Assembly (NCBI GenBank): GCA_965224785.1
Contig: OZ245062.1
Coordinates: 1,860,001-1,924,000, forward strand
Source: JALSNL01 sp036479585
GTDB lineage: Bacteria; Bacteroidota; Ignavibacteria; Ignavibacteriales; Melioribacteraceae
DNA: 64,000 bases
Direction of reading: 5' to 3'
Shown here piece by piece: positions 28,141-37,094 of the stretch. Both the position numbers and the translations under genes were made by a program. The notes under the pieces were generated by a model that searched no databases, was not told where the DNA came from, and was given only the letters and a program-made list of their open reading frames with translations. Every line of letters starts with the position of its first letter. The stretch's first letter is position 1.

Positions 28141-28192
28141 GTGACAAAAATTTAAGACAGGATAAATTGTTTTTCATAAAGGAGAAATCATT

Positions 28193-29230
28193 TTGAAAAG
28201 TTCAAAAGAATCTCGTAGAAATTTTATTAAAAAATCTGTGCTTGGTGTTGGAGCTATTTCTGTACTTGGTAACAATACTAACTGTGCAGCTGATAAAACA
28301 AGTGGAACTCAAAAAAAAAAATTACCTCGCGAAGTATGGATTGCAACAATCTCTCAAGAAAAACTTCACGCAGAAAATTCTACTCAAATGATCTCTAAAA
28401 TATTAGGCTTAATGGAAGAGATTGCTCCATTAAAACCAGACATAATTTGTACTCCAGAAATTTTTCCATTTGTTGGGATTTCGAAAAAAATGTCTGTTGA
28501 AGATGCCGCAGAAGAAGGTATTGGGAAAACTATAAAACCCTTTTCAGATTTTGCAAAAAAAAATAGATGTTATATAATTTGTTCAACATATACTAAAGAA
28601 GCTGGTAAATATTATAATGCAGCTGTGCTTTTAGATAGAGATGGGAAACGTGTTGGAGAATATAGAAAGATGTTCCCCACAATAGGAGAATGTGATTCTA
28701 ATCTTTGTCCAGGTTCAACTGACCCGCCAGTATTTCAAACTGATTTTGGTAAAATTGGAATGCAAATTTGTTATGATATCAACTGGGTTGATGGATGGAA
28801 TACTTTAAAAAGAAAAGGTGCAGAAATAGTTTTTTGGCCTTCTGCTTATGGTGGCGGAGCTAAACTAAATTCTTACGCAAATTTATTTAACTATCATGTT
28901 GTGAGTAGTACTCGTAAAAATATATCGAAAATAATTGATGTAACTGGTGAGAACATTGCTACTACTGGGTCTTGGGAGAGAAATTGGATTTGTACATCAG
29001 TAAATCTTGAGAAAGAAATTATTAATGTTTGGCCAAGTTCAAAGTATTATAAAAGAATATTAGGTAAGTACGGACGTGATGTGAAAATAACAACTTTGCA
29101 TGATGATGGAATTTCCATTTTAGAAAGTTTATCTGTAAATCTTAAAGTTGCAGATATTCTAAAAGAGTTTAAGATAAAGACTGTAAAAGAAAATATGCTA
29201 AGTGCTGAGAATGCACAGAAAAAGATTTAA
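28193..29230 (+). CDS. Tat-exported carbon-nitrogen hydrolase (nitrilase superfamily)
   Basis: The 345-residue product is a nitrilase-superfamily amidase with the full catalytic set: E89 (TPEIFPF), K159 (YRKMFP) and C193 (QICYD). The N-terminus carries a Tat signal, SRRNFIKK at 7-14, followed by a hydrophobic stretch and C31, so it may be a Tat lipoprotein. Export is unusual for this superfamily, whose members are mostly cytosolic. The start is TTG at 28193, with an AAAGGAG ribosome site 8 bp away. A second family member follows at once. In this glycan locus, cleavage of an amide on a sugar, such as an N-acyl group or a uronamide, is plausible but unproven. Confidence 0.8.
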   Translation: MKSSKESRRNFIKKSVLGVGAISVLGNNTNCAADKTSGTQKKKLPREVWIATISQEKLHAENSTQMISKILGLMEEIAPLKPDIICTPEIFPFVGISKKMSVEDAAEEGIGKTIKPFSDFAKKNRCYIICSTYTKEAGKYYNAAVLLDRDGKRVGEYRKMFPTIGECDSNLCPGSTDPPVFQTDFGKIGMQICYDINWVDGWNTLKRKGAEIVFWPSAYGGGAKLNSYANLFNYHVVSSTRKNISKIIDVTGENIATTGSWERNWICTSVNLEKEIINVWPSSKYYKRILGKYGRDVKITTLHDDGISILESLSVNLKVADILKEFKIKTVKENMLSAENAQKKI

Positions 29231-29276
29231 TTATTTAGAATTTCTAGATATAATACCAAACCAAAGAGGTATAAAA

Positions 29277-30770
29277 ATGATTTCTTCAAAAAGATATTTG
29301 CAAAATATTTTTTTAATTATGTTCATATTTTTGTTATCCTCATTACCCAACAAGTTAAGAGCAAAAAACATTTCTAAAAAGTCTGAAATAATTTTCTCAG
29401 ATAATTTTTCATCCGGAAGTTGGGACACTTGGTTTTCTAATGAAGAATTTAACAATAGAATGAAGCCAAGTTTTTCTGTTGATAATACAATTGCTTATGA
29501 ACAAGGTGGTACTAGTTTAGTAATTTCAGGCAACAATAATAGTCAGGCTAAAGGTAGTTATAGAAAAGATATTAGAAAGTTTGGAGTAAATTTTGTTAAA
29601 GATAATTTTTACAAATTTACTGTTTGGTATGCAGTAAAAAACATAACCGGAATAAACGAACATGTTTTTGCAGCTGTTACTTGGGGCTCTGTATGGAATA
29701 CTCAAAAACTTATTCCAGTAGCTGTTGAAAGTCAAGGTACATTCAATTGGATTAAAGCGGAACGAGTTGTAAAGATAGCAAGTAACGATTCTAAAGTTGT
29801 TATTGAATTAACAGCTGGTTGGTTAAACAAACAAAGTTCTGTTTTCTATGGAAAAGTAATAATAGAAAATCTTCCTGATTACACTCCCCCATCAAGAAAA
29901 ATAAATATTGTAACAATTGATAGTTCTCCACCGAAGGGTTCTACACTTTTGGATAATAGAGATCACTATGTTAAACAAATTCGTAAGGCGTGTAGTGCAA
30001 GTCCTAACTCTGTGGACATTGTTTGCTTACCTGAATACTTCAACTCATGGGGAGTTGTTAGAAATAATCTTTTTGATATTGCAGTTGATATGGATACTTC
30101 TGCTTATATGAAAGGCTTTAAAGATGTGGCAAAGGAATGTAGTACTAATATTGTTGGAAGTGTTCTTGTTTTAGAAAATGATATTCCTTTTAATACTGCC
30201 TTTCTTATTGATCGAGACGGAAAAGTTGTTGACACACAACGTAAATTACATGTTCCAATGCAAGAATATTGGTGGGGTGGAGGGCGTGGAGATGAACTTA
30301 AAGTTATGCAAGCAGACTTTGGTAAAATTGGTTTGTTAGTTTGTTGGGATTATTTTTTAGTTGATCCAATTAGAACTCTTGCACTAAAAGGAGCAGACAT
30401 AATTTTTGTTCCAATTGAAGGAGATAGTCGTCAGGTTAATGGGCAGAAACGTAAAGCTCCTGAATATATTGGAATTGCTTCAACTGTTCAAAATAGAATT
30501 CCAATGGTGTTTTGCTTTTCGCCAATAAATGTTGGTAGAGGTAATCAATCTTTAATGATAGATAGAGATGGTACTATAAAAGGAAGATCGAATATTAATA
30601 AATCAATAGTACATGGAGAAGTTGAACTTAGCAAAAACTCTGATGATGTTTTCTTAAATTTCTTTATGGATAGAAGACCAACATTACACAGCGGTATAAA
30701 TGATAATTCAAAATTAGCACTTTGGAAAAATGGTTCAATAAAGTATGTACCTAATCCTACAATAAGATAG
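29277..30770 (+). CDS. Exported carbon-nitrogen hydrolase with N-terminal carbohydrate-binding-like domain
   Basis: The 497-residue product has a signal peptide (about 1-28). A beta-sandwich region follows (about 35-200) resembling CBM4/9/22-type modules, with an FSDNFSSGSWDTW opening. A nitrilase-superfamily domain begins near 206. Catalytic residues appear as E in CLPEYF, K in QRKLHVP and C in LLVCWDY. I chose the ATG at 29277 because it begins a clear signal peptide and has an AGAGG site. The longer frame from 29202 would overlap the previous gene and put 25 charged residues before the signal. The fusion of a glycan-binding-like module to an amidase supports an action on the polysaccharide itself. 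Confidence 0.75.
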   Translation: MISSKRYLQNIFLIMFIFLLSSLPNKLRAKNISKKSEIIFSDNFSSGSWDTWFSNEEFNNRMKPSFSVDNTIAYEQGGTSLVISGNNNSQAKGSYRKDIRKFGVNFVKDNFYKFTVWYAVKNITGINEHVFAAVTWGSVWNTQKLIPVAVESQGTFNWIKAERVVKIASNDSKVVIELTAGWLNKQSSVFYGKVIIENLPDYTPPSRKINIVTIDSSPPKGSTLLDNRDHYVKQIRKACSASPNSVDIVCLPEYFNSWGVVRNNLFDIAVDMDTSAYMKGFKDVAKECSTNIVGSVLVLENDIPFNTAFLIDRDGKVVDTQRKLHVPMQEYWWGGGRGDELKVMQADFGKIGLLVCWDYFLVDPIRTLALKGADIIFVPIEGDSRQVNGQKRKAPEYIGIASTVQNRIPMVFCFSPINVGRGNQSLMIDRDGTIKGRSNINKSIVHGEVELSKNSDDVFLNFFMDRRPTLHSGINDNSKLALWKNGSIKYVPNPTIR

Positions 30771-30773
30771 TTA

Positions 30774-31931
30774 ATGTACAATATAGTTTTAATAATATTG
30801 CTTTTACATTTTTTTAATTTTCAAAAAGATAATGTTCCTTTCAAGTATGTTATTATTGAGTCAGAAAAAACTTCTCCAAAAAAAATGTATGGAAAAACTT
30901 TCGGGGATTTTTCAGGTGACAACTTTCCTGACATTTTAATATCAAGTGCAAAAGATGATGGCATGCATTGGTACGAGTATCCATCCTGGACAAAACACAC
31001 AATTAGAGAATTTGGAAGTTGGTCAGAAGATATTCAAACTGGTGACATGGATGGAGATGGGGACATTGATATTATACAGGGAAATAAAGATGCTTTATTT
31101 TGGTATCAAAACCCACTCATACAATCTAAAAAAAGTAACACAAATGAATGGAATGCTATTCGAATAGGTTCTGATGGAACGAACATTCATGATCTTGAAG
31201 TTGCAGATATTAATGGAGATGGTAAATTAGATGTTGTTATTCGATATGAAAAAGAGAACAACAAATCAGTTCACATTTATATTCAAGAGACTCCAACTTT
31301 ATTCAGTGAAATTGAAAAAGTAAATACAACTAATTTAAAAGGTGAAGGACTTTGTCTTGCTGATATTAATGATGATAGTTTTTTAGACATCATTATTGGA
31401 AATGTCTGGTGTCAAAATAATGGAGATGGAACAAAATGGAAGGAACAAAGTTACGCAAGTGAACTACCAGCACAATTGATGATTCGTGTTGGAGACCTTA
31501 ATGGTAATGGAGCTAATGAAATATTAGTTTGTCCACAAAGTTCTAAAGTAGGAAGTTTAGTTTGGTTTTTTCAAGATGTAAAAAGTAAAGTATGGAAGCA
31601 ACAAATAATTCAAAATGGAATTACAAAAATGCATGGACTTGCAATTGGTGATTTTAATCTCGATGGAGCTTTAGATATCCATACTTCACTAAGACATGAC
31701 TTAAAAGGTAATAATGACAATGTTAGTATTTGGATAAATGATAATAGTACAATTCCCAATTTTACTGAACAGATACTTTCTAAAAAAGGTTCACATTTTT
31801 CCAAAGTAATTGATATTGGGAATGATGGTGATTTAGATATTCAAGGAGTCAACTGGAGAAGTAACAAATCATTTAATGCACCAATTGAACTTTGGGAAAA
31901 TCTTACTATAAATAATTTAATAAACGAGTAA
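30774..31931 (+). CDS. Exported VCBS/FG-GAP repeat protein
   Basis: This 385-residue protein has a hydrophobic N-terminus (MYNIVLIILLLHFF) and at least five FG-GAP-type calcium loops, such as GDMDGDGDIDI, ADINGDGKLDV, ADINDDSFLDI, GDLNGNGANEI and GDFNLDGALDI. Its ATG lies 4 bp after the previous gene's stop, so it is co-translated with the exported amidase. It belongs to the same broad group as the other VCBS proteins, but lacks the HHDQ block of type A and the DHHDGT block of type B. It has no T9SS tail. No catalytic role can be assigned. It may help the amidases bind their substrate. Confidence 0.65.
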   Translation: MYNIVLIILLLHFFNFQKDNVPFKYVIIESEKTSPKKMYGKTFGDFSGDNFPDILISSAKDDGMHWYEYPSWTKHTIREFGSWSEDIQTGDMDGDGDIDIIQGNKDALFWYQNPLIQSKKSNTNEWNAIRIGSDGTNIHDLEVADINGDGKLDVVIRYEKENNKSVHIYIQETPTLFSEIEKVNTTNLKGEGLCLADINDDSFLDIIIGNVWCQNNGDGTKWKEQSYASELPAQLMIRVGDLNGNGANEILVCPQSSKVGSLVWFFQDVKSKVWKQQIIQNGITKMHGLAIGDFNLDGALDIHTSLRHDLKGNNDNVSIWINDNSTIPNFTEQILSKKGSHFSKVIDIGNDGDLDIQGVNWRSNKSFNAPIELWENLTINNLINE

Positions 31932-31953
31932 ATATTAAATAAGGATTACTTAA

Positions 31954-33789
31954 ATGGACAAATTCATTCTTAACTTGGTTCATCGTCCGGAACTTGTACC
32001 GGAGTACATCGATACAGATGCTCAAGAGGGTCAATCCGAAGAGGTAAGTAAAATAGAAGTTGTAAAAGAATCTATTGATATTTTTAAGTTGCAACAAGAG
32101 ATAGCTCATAAAAATAATCTTAAAACAACTATTCAAATGACTTATGCAAGTTTATACAATGATGAAATTATAAATCTTGTAAAGCAACATAACAAAGAAT
32201 TTGGAGATGAAATTGGTCATACTTTTCTCGGTGTAAATTGCAAAGAGTTTAGAGAAAAATATAATTCTAAAGAATTAGCAATGTGGCTCTTCCCAATGGA
32301 TATGAAGAAAAAAATTGTTGTGGATTCCTTCGAACATTTTAAAGATGTATTTGGTTTTTATCCTACTTCAACAGGTTCCTATTTTATGGATGCTGAGTTA
32401 ATCATTTTTATTAAAGAAAAATACCCTATGATTAAAACTGCAATTGCAACTTGCTTTGAGGAAGGACCAAAAGTATTTAGGCACGCAAACTATTCTTGGT
32501 ACACACTTATGGATGGAAGTCCTTGGACAGCTTGGATACCATCAAAACATAACACACATGCTATTGCAGAATCTGAAGAAGATGATATTGGTATTGTTGC
32601 TATTCCACATTTATCGCGCGACCTTCTCGCAATTATGGATAACTCCGGTGATATGTTTGGGACGCATCCACAAAATATTATTCGTGGATTAATTTATGAA
32701 GGTGACCGTCTTCCATATATGTACAACTTGATTGATCAATATCAAGTAATGAAAAAGTTTAATAAAGGTTTTACTTATAACCTAGCATACGTTGGTCCCG
32801 GCTGGATGGGCAAAAGTGGAAGATGGGAAGCCGACTATCGAATTCTAAAAAAAAGCTACGAAGATTTTCTTGCCTACTATGGAAAATTAAAAAAGGAAAG
32901 TAAATTAGAAGATATGACAATGTCAGAATTTGCTGACTGGTTTAGAGGAAATCAACCTCGTAGCGGACCAATTTGTGGACTCTGGAAAGACATAGTTTAC
33001 GGCACAAAAAATCAAGCATTCTGGTATGCCGATTCTAAACTTCGTGTAACAGTTGATCTTAAGCAAGGCGGTGCTATTACTGATCTTCGTCCCTATGCTT
33101 CAAAACTAGAACGACCTTGTGGAGCTGGAACAAAAGCTAATCAAGATGCTTCCTATCCTTATATTGTTCAATCGCGTTATAGAGCTGGTGCGTTTACACA
33201 TTACGCTGGCGAAGGTGCTATTAAAAGTTGTAAAGTTAGGTATAAAGGAGAAGAAGTTGATTTAAGTTCTTGCCGTACCCAAGGTAAATATCGCGAGGAA
33301 GAAGGGGCAAGAATTTTAGACGTACTCCCTGTTGAAGTTGAGTTCGAAGGACTTACTGTAAAAATTGCAACAACATATCGCTTCAAAGAAAATAAAGGTG
33401 AAATAGAAATAGTACGTAAACTTATTGAAACTTCTGATCCCGATGCTGAAATTGTAATTGATGAATTCCTTACATCTTGCTGGGGTACAACAGAATATCC
33501 CGAAGACCTAACTGGATGCTTACTTGCTATTGAGGATAAAGATGGTAAAACCAAAGATGTTAGTTATGATTATCGTTGCCGAGAGGAATCACTTAAAAAT
33601 GCAGTTGCTGCTTCCGCAGTTATTCCTTATGTACAAACAAAAGCTAGTTTGGTTACTACGCAAGATAATTGTACAGGGTATTATGAAGAAGGATATTCAT
33701 TTGCACCAAATTTAAAAATAGGTTTATTTAAAACAATAAAATTAGACGAGGAGTTAAAAACATGTCTCAAGGTAGAACAGGCAAAATAA
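31954..33789 (+). CDS. Cytosolic protein of unknown function (DUF3863/DUF3864-like)
   Basis: This 611-residue protein has no signal peptide, unlike most of its neighbours. The first 370 residues read like a (beta/alpha) barrel distantly resembling NodB or GH57-type folds (segments DEIGHTFLG, YPTSTGSYFMD, GDMFGTHP, YVGPGWMGKSGRW). The last 230 residues look like a beta-sandwich that could bind sugar. It brings to mind the paired Pfam domains DUF3863 and DUF3864, which I recall from Bacteroides, but I cannot confirm this. It is followed, with a 28-bp overlap, by a small zinc-ribbon gene and then a sugar symporter. A role in intracellular processing of an imported oligosaccharide is a reasonable guess. 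Confidence 0.6.
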   Translation: MDKFILNLVHRPELVPEYIDTDAQEGQSEEVSKIEVVKESIDIFKLQQEIAHKNNLKTTIQMTYASLYNDEIINLVKQHNKEFGDEIGHTFLGVNCKEFREKYNSKELAMWLFPMDMKKKIVVDSFEHFKDVFGFYPTSTGSYFMDAELIIFIKEKYPMIKTAIATCFEEGPKVFRHANYSWYTLMDGSPWTAWIPSKHNTHAIAESEEDDIGIVAIPHLSRDLLAIMDNSGDMFGTHPQNIIRGLIYEGDRLPYMYNLIDQYQVMKKFNKGFTYNLAYVGPGWMGKSGRWEADYRILKKSYEDFLAYYGKLKKESKLEDMTMSEFADWFRGNQPRSGPICGLWKDIVYGTKNQAFWYADSKLRVTVDLKQGGAITDLRPYASKLERPCGAGTKANQDASYPYIVQSRYRAGAFTHYAGEGAIKSCKVRYKGEEVDLSSCRTQGKYREEEGARILDVLPVEVEFEGLTVKIATTYRFKENKGEIEIVRKLIETSDPDAEIVIDEFLTSCWGTTEYPEDLTGCLLAIEDKDGKTKDVSYDYRCREESLKNAVAASAVIPYVQTKASLVTTQDNCTGYYEEGYSFAPNLKIGLFKTIKLDEELKTCLKVEQAK

Positions 33790-34001
33790 ATTACAGATGC
33801 CCAATATGTTTGTTACGTGAAATAGATTATGATTTGCTTTATGAAAAAGAAGTTGATGAATTTTATTGCAGACGTTGTAACTGGGAAGGTGGTGAACAAG
33901 AGATTCTCCATCTTTATTCAATCTATAAACAAAAGTACAGGGCAATGCTAAAACGTTTTACAGTTGAAGATATTTTAAGTGATGATTTTAACGGAAAGTA
34001 A
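33762..34001 (+). CDS. Small CxxC zinc-ribbon protein
   Basis: This 79-residue protein has two CxxC pairs, CPIC near 13-16 and CRRC near 36-39, spaced as in a zinc ribbon. Its C-terminal half is helical and basic (YSIYKQKYRAMLKRF). The start overlaps the 3' end of the preceding gene by 28 bp in another frame and has an excellent GAGGAG ribosome site 8 bp upstream. This supports a real, translationally coupled gene rather than a shadow frame. I do not recognise a named family. It could be a partner or metal-binding subunit of the upstream protein, or a small nucleic-acid-binding factor. Confidence 0.65.
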   Translation: MSQGRTGKINYRCPICLLREIDYDLLYEKEVDEFYCRRCNWEGGEQEILHLYSIYKQKYRAMLKRFTVEDILSDDFNGK

Positions 34002-34020
34002 ATTTTATATGTTCATTTTT

Positions 34021-34048
34021 TCACAATATAAATTTCACAATATAAATT
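34021..34048. repeat. 14-bp tandem direct repeat, two copies
   Basis: TCACAATATAAATT occurs twice in perfect tandem (34021-34034 and 34035-34048), followed by a decayed start of a third unit (TCATGATATA). It lies in the 106-bp gap before the symporter gene and could be an operator or simple slippage product. Confidence 0.5.
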
Positions 34049-34107
34049 TCATGATATATACATTAATCTTTTGCCCACAGGCTAATATTAATTTTTAACG
34101 AGGAAAC

Positions 34108-35517
34108 ATGGAAGTAAAAAATAAAACTGTTGTTGCACCAGAAGATCAAGTTTCGATTAAAGCAAAGGTTGCCATTGGATTTGGAGGGTTAGCAATCTTT
34201 TTTGGAAATTTTTTCTTAAACACTTTTGCTTGGCCTGTTTATCAAATGACTTTAGGAATTAACCCTGCATTGTTAGGTATTGCAATGGCTATCCCAAGAT
34301 TTTGGGATGCTTTTACAGATCCAATAATGGGAAAGATTTCTGATAATACAAAATCTAAATATGGAAGACGAAGACCCTATATTGTAATTGGTGCAATATT
34401 ATCAGGGCTTTCCTTTGGTTTAGTTTGGATGGTTCCTACTGGATGGAGTGAAGACGCAATACTTACTTGGTTTGTTGTTACGTCAATTATTTTTTATACA
34501 AGTTTTACAATCTTTTCTGTTCCCCTTACTAGTCTTACTTATGAAATGACTCCTGATTATAATGAACGTACAAAAGTAATGGGATACTTTTCATTTTTTT
34601 TCAAAATAGGTGAAGCAATTAATCAATATCTTTTTCCATTGGCACAATTAGCTTTGTTTGGTGCTGTAATGATTGGAGTAAAATATGTTGGCTGGGGTGT
34701 AGGTATTGTTATTTTTATTATTGGTGGTTCGCTACCTGGACTATTAGTAAAAGAGCGGCATTACAAAACTTCTTCTAATTCTAATAAAGTAAAAATTTGG
34801 GAAAGCATAAAAGAATCTTTTCAGAATAAAGCGTTTGTTGTTTTAATTACATTAACAATTTTGCAAACAATTTGTGGCATTTATGCATCTAGTATAGATT
34901 ACTATTTAATTGTATATCATATGTTTGAAGGCGACCTTGCTACTGGTTCAATTTGGAAAGGCAACCTAACGCTTGGCTATGCTATTATGGGTTTTCTTTC
35001 AATTCCAGTTTTAACTTACGTTTCATCTAAGCTAAGTAAAAAAACATCTCTAGCAATTGTATATGTTATGTTTGCACTTAGCGGAATTGTAAAATGGTTT
35101 GTATTTACTCCTGGTAATCCGTTCAAAATTTTGCTGGATCCATTATTAGGTGCACCTATTTGGATTGGCATCGCAATGATTATGCCTTCTATGATGGCTG
35201 ATGTTTGTGATGATGATGAACGTATTCATGGAAATAGACGTGAAGGTATGTTCGCTGCAATTTATACATGGGTTCAAAAATTTGGATTTTCAATTGCTTT
35301 CTTAGGAGCTGGTCTTGCCCTTAATTATGTAGGCTTTGATGTAAACTTGGGTGGCAATCAAACAGAAGAAGCAATATTTGGAATGCGTGCTATTTTAGCT
35401 GGCGGAGTTATAGTAACGGCTATTGCCGCACTAGTTGTTTTAAAGTTTTATAAACTGACACCAGAAACTGCTCTTGAAACAAGAAAAATTTTAGAGGATA
35501 GACGTGGTAAAGTTTAG
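34108..35517 (+). CDS. MFS/GPH-family sugar:cation symporter
   Basis: This is a 469-residue inner-membrane carrier with about twelve hydrophobic helices. The glycoside-pentoside-hexuronide (MelB-like) family signature is clear: DAFTDPIMGKISDNTKS near 64-80, followed by GRRRPYI, and PSMMADVCDDDERIHGNRREG in the second half. Members import di- or oligosaccharides and uronides with sodium or protons. It has a GAGGAAAC ribosome site. Lying after the cytosolic DUF protein and zinc-ribbon gene, it probably supplies the sugar they act on. It gives this locus a second uptake route beside the ABC importer at 4871-8392. Confidence 0.88.
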   Translation: MEVKNKTVVAPEDQVSIKAKVAIGFGGLAIFFGNFFLNTFAWPVYQMTLGINPALLGIAMAIPRFWDAFTDPIMGKISDNTKSKYGRRRPYIVIGAILSGLSFGLVWMVPTGWSEDAILTWFVVTSIIFYTSFTIFSVPLTSLTYEMTPDYNERTKVMGYFSFFFKIGEAINQYLFPLAQLALFGAVMIGVKYVGWGVGIVIFIIGGSLPGLLVKERHYKTSSNSNKVKIWESIKESFQNKAFVVLITLTILQTICGIYASSIDYYLIVYHMFEGDLATGSIWKGNLTLGYAIMGFLSIPVLTYVSSKLSKKTSLAIVYVMFALSGIVKWFVFTPGNPFKILLDPLLGAPIWIGIAMIMPSMMADVCDDDERIHGNRREGMFAAIYTWVQKFGFSIAFLGAGLALNYVGFDVNLGGNQTEEAIFGMRAILAGGVIVTAIAALVVLKFYKLTPETALETRKILEDRRGKV

Positions 35518-35570
35518 CACAAATAACTTATGTAAGAATATTAATATTTTAGTTTAGGAGAAACTTTCAA

Positions 35571-37061
35571 ATGATTTATACAAGAAAATTTAGTTTGTTT
35601 TTTTTATCAATATTAGTTTTTGTTGGTTGTTCAAAAACCCCTCAAGAAAAACCTAATATTATTTGGTTAATGGCAGAAGACATTAGCAACGACTTAGAAT
35701 GTTATGGAATGAAAGCTGTTAAAACTCCAACATTAAATAAATTGGCTGAGGATGGAATACTTTTCACAAATACATTTAGTACAAATCCTATTTGTGGGCC
35801 CAACCGTTCTGCTATGCTTACTGGCGTTCATCAAGTTAAAATGAATGCACACAATCACAGAAGTAATAAAAATGTAACCCTAACCGATCCAATTAAACCA
35901 GTTACATATTGGCTGAAAGAAGCTGGCTATACAAACATTTATGGTTATCACGGAGTAATGAGTAAGGGTCAAAAAATTGATGTGAACTTTAAAACCGAAC
36001 CACTTGGAACGTGGGATGGAAAGACAAACTTCGGTTTGTTTGATAAGACGGATTACTTTGATGAAAAAGATCAACCATTTTTTGCACACATACAATTAAA
36101 AGCAACACACAGAGGAAATTGGTGGGATAGAATACGTGCCAAGTCACAACATCCGGTTAACCCAGATTCAGTTAAGCTTCCTCCCTACCTAGCTGATCAT
36201 CCAACTATAAGATTAGATTGGGCAAAGTACTTAGACCAAATAGAATATATGGATGATGAAGTAGCAATGATACTTAAGGAGTTAGAAGAAAAAGGTTTAG
36301 CCGAAAATACTATTATAATTTTTGTTGGAGATAATGGACGTTGCAATATTAGAGGTAAAGGGTATCTGCATGATTCAGGTTTGCGAGTTCCTTTAATTGT
36401 CAAACTACCAAATGGACTTAATGCAGGAGAAGTTAGAGACGATGTTATAAGTACTACTGATATTACAGCTACAGTATTAGACTTAGCTGGAGTTAAGATT
36501 CCAAAATATATGACTGGGCAATCATTCTTTGCAAAAGATTTTAATAGAGAGGAAGTTTATTCCGCAAGAGATTTATGGGATGAAGTTGATGAAAAATCTA
36601 GGTCAATTTCTACAAAAGAATGGAAGTACATTCGTAACGATAAACCAGAAATCCCTTTTGATGCACATCAAGCATATTTAGAATTTTTCCGTCCTGCAGT
36701 ACACATTATGCGAAAGTTAAATAAAGAAAATAAATTAAACACAAATCAAAAGTTTTTTTTTGCTGATAAAAAACCAAAAGAAGAATTGTACAATCTTAAA
36801 GATGATCCATTTGAGTTAGTAAATCTTGTTGGAAACTCTGACTACAATTCTATTCTTGAAAAGATGAGAAATAAAACGTCAAAGTATGATGAAAAAATGA
36901 AACCAGTAAGCGATGTTTACATCCCCGTACATCCGGAATCTGTGGACGTTATTAAGTGGGTAAAAAAAGCTAAGCCAGAACTCTATAAAAAAATGTTAAA
37001 TGGTTCTGAGCTTGACTTTGCTGGACTTGCAAAAGAATTTAAAGAATTGAATTCTAAATAA
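35571..37061 (+). CDS. Family S1 sulfatase lipoprotein with atypical mid-motif
   Basis: This 496-residue type I sulfatase has a lipobox at C20 (VFVGC) and the formylglycine motif C-G-P-N-R at 75-79. Metal-binding positions appear as AEDIS (35-39) and GDN at 253-255. Where most S1 enzymes read GKWHLG, this one reads GYHGVMSKG (125-133), so the usual lysine is displaced. Its long C-terminal segment ends in a charged helical stretch. It should remove a sulfate ester from the target glycan, at the outer membrane or in the periplasm. It is followed 33 bp later by the deacetylase-like gene. The substrate position is not predictable. Confidence 0.88.
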   Translation: MIYTRKFSLFFLSILVFVGCSKTPQEKPNIIWLMAEDISNDLECYGMKAVKTPTLNKLAEDGILFTNTFSTNPICGPNRSAMLTGVHQVKMNAHNHRSNKNVTLTDPIKPVTYWLKEAGYTNIYGYHGVMSKGQKIDVNFKTEPLGTWDGKTNFGLFDKTDYFDEKDQPFFAHIQLKATHRGNWWDRIRAKSQHPVNPDSVKLPPYLADHPTIRLDWAKYLDQIEYMDDEVAMILKELEEKGLAENTIIIFVGDNGRCNIRGKGYLHDSGLRVPLIVKLPNGLNAGEVRDDVISTTDITATVLDLAGVKIPKYMTGQSFFAKDFNREEVYSARDLWDEVDEKSRSISTKEWKYIRNDKPEIPFDAHQAYLEFFRPAVHIMRKLNKENKLNTNQKFFFADKKPKEELYNLKDDPFELVNLVGNSDYNSILEKMRNKTSKYDEKMKPVSDVYIPVHPESVDVIKWVKKAKPELYKKMLNGSELDFAGLAKEFKELNSK

Positions 37062-37094
37062 TAGAAAAAACAATTTCAATTATGGAATGAGAAT

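Noticed and set aside
29202..29276. Longer N-terminus for the second amidase gene
   Set aside because: It would overlap the previous gene by 29 bp and put a charged stretch before a clear signal peptide. The ATG at 29277 has a good AGAGG site.
30765..30780. Frameshift joining the amidase and the next VCBS protein
   Set aside because: The amidase domain is complete and ends normally, and the next protein begins with its own hydrophobic N-terminus 4 bp later.
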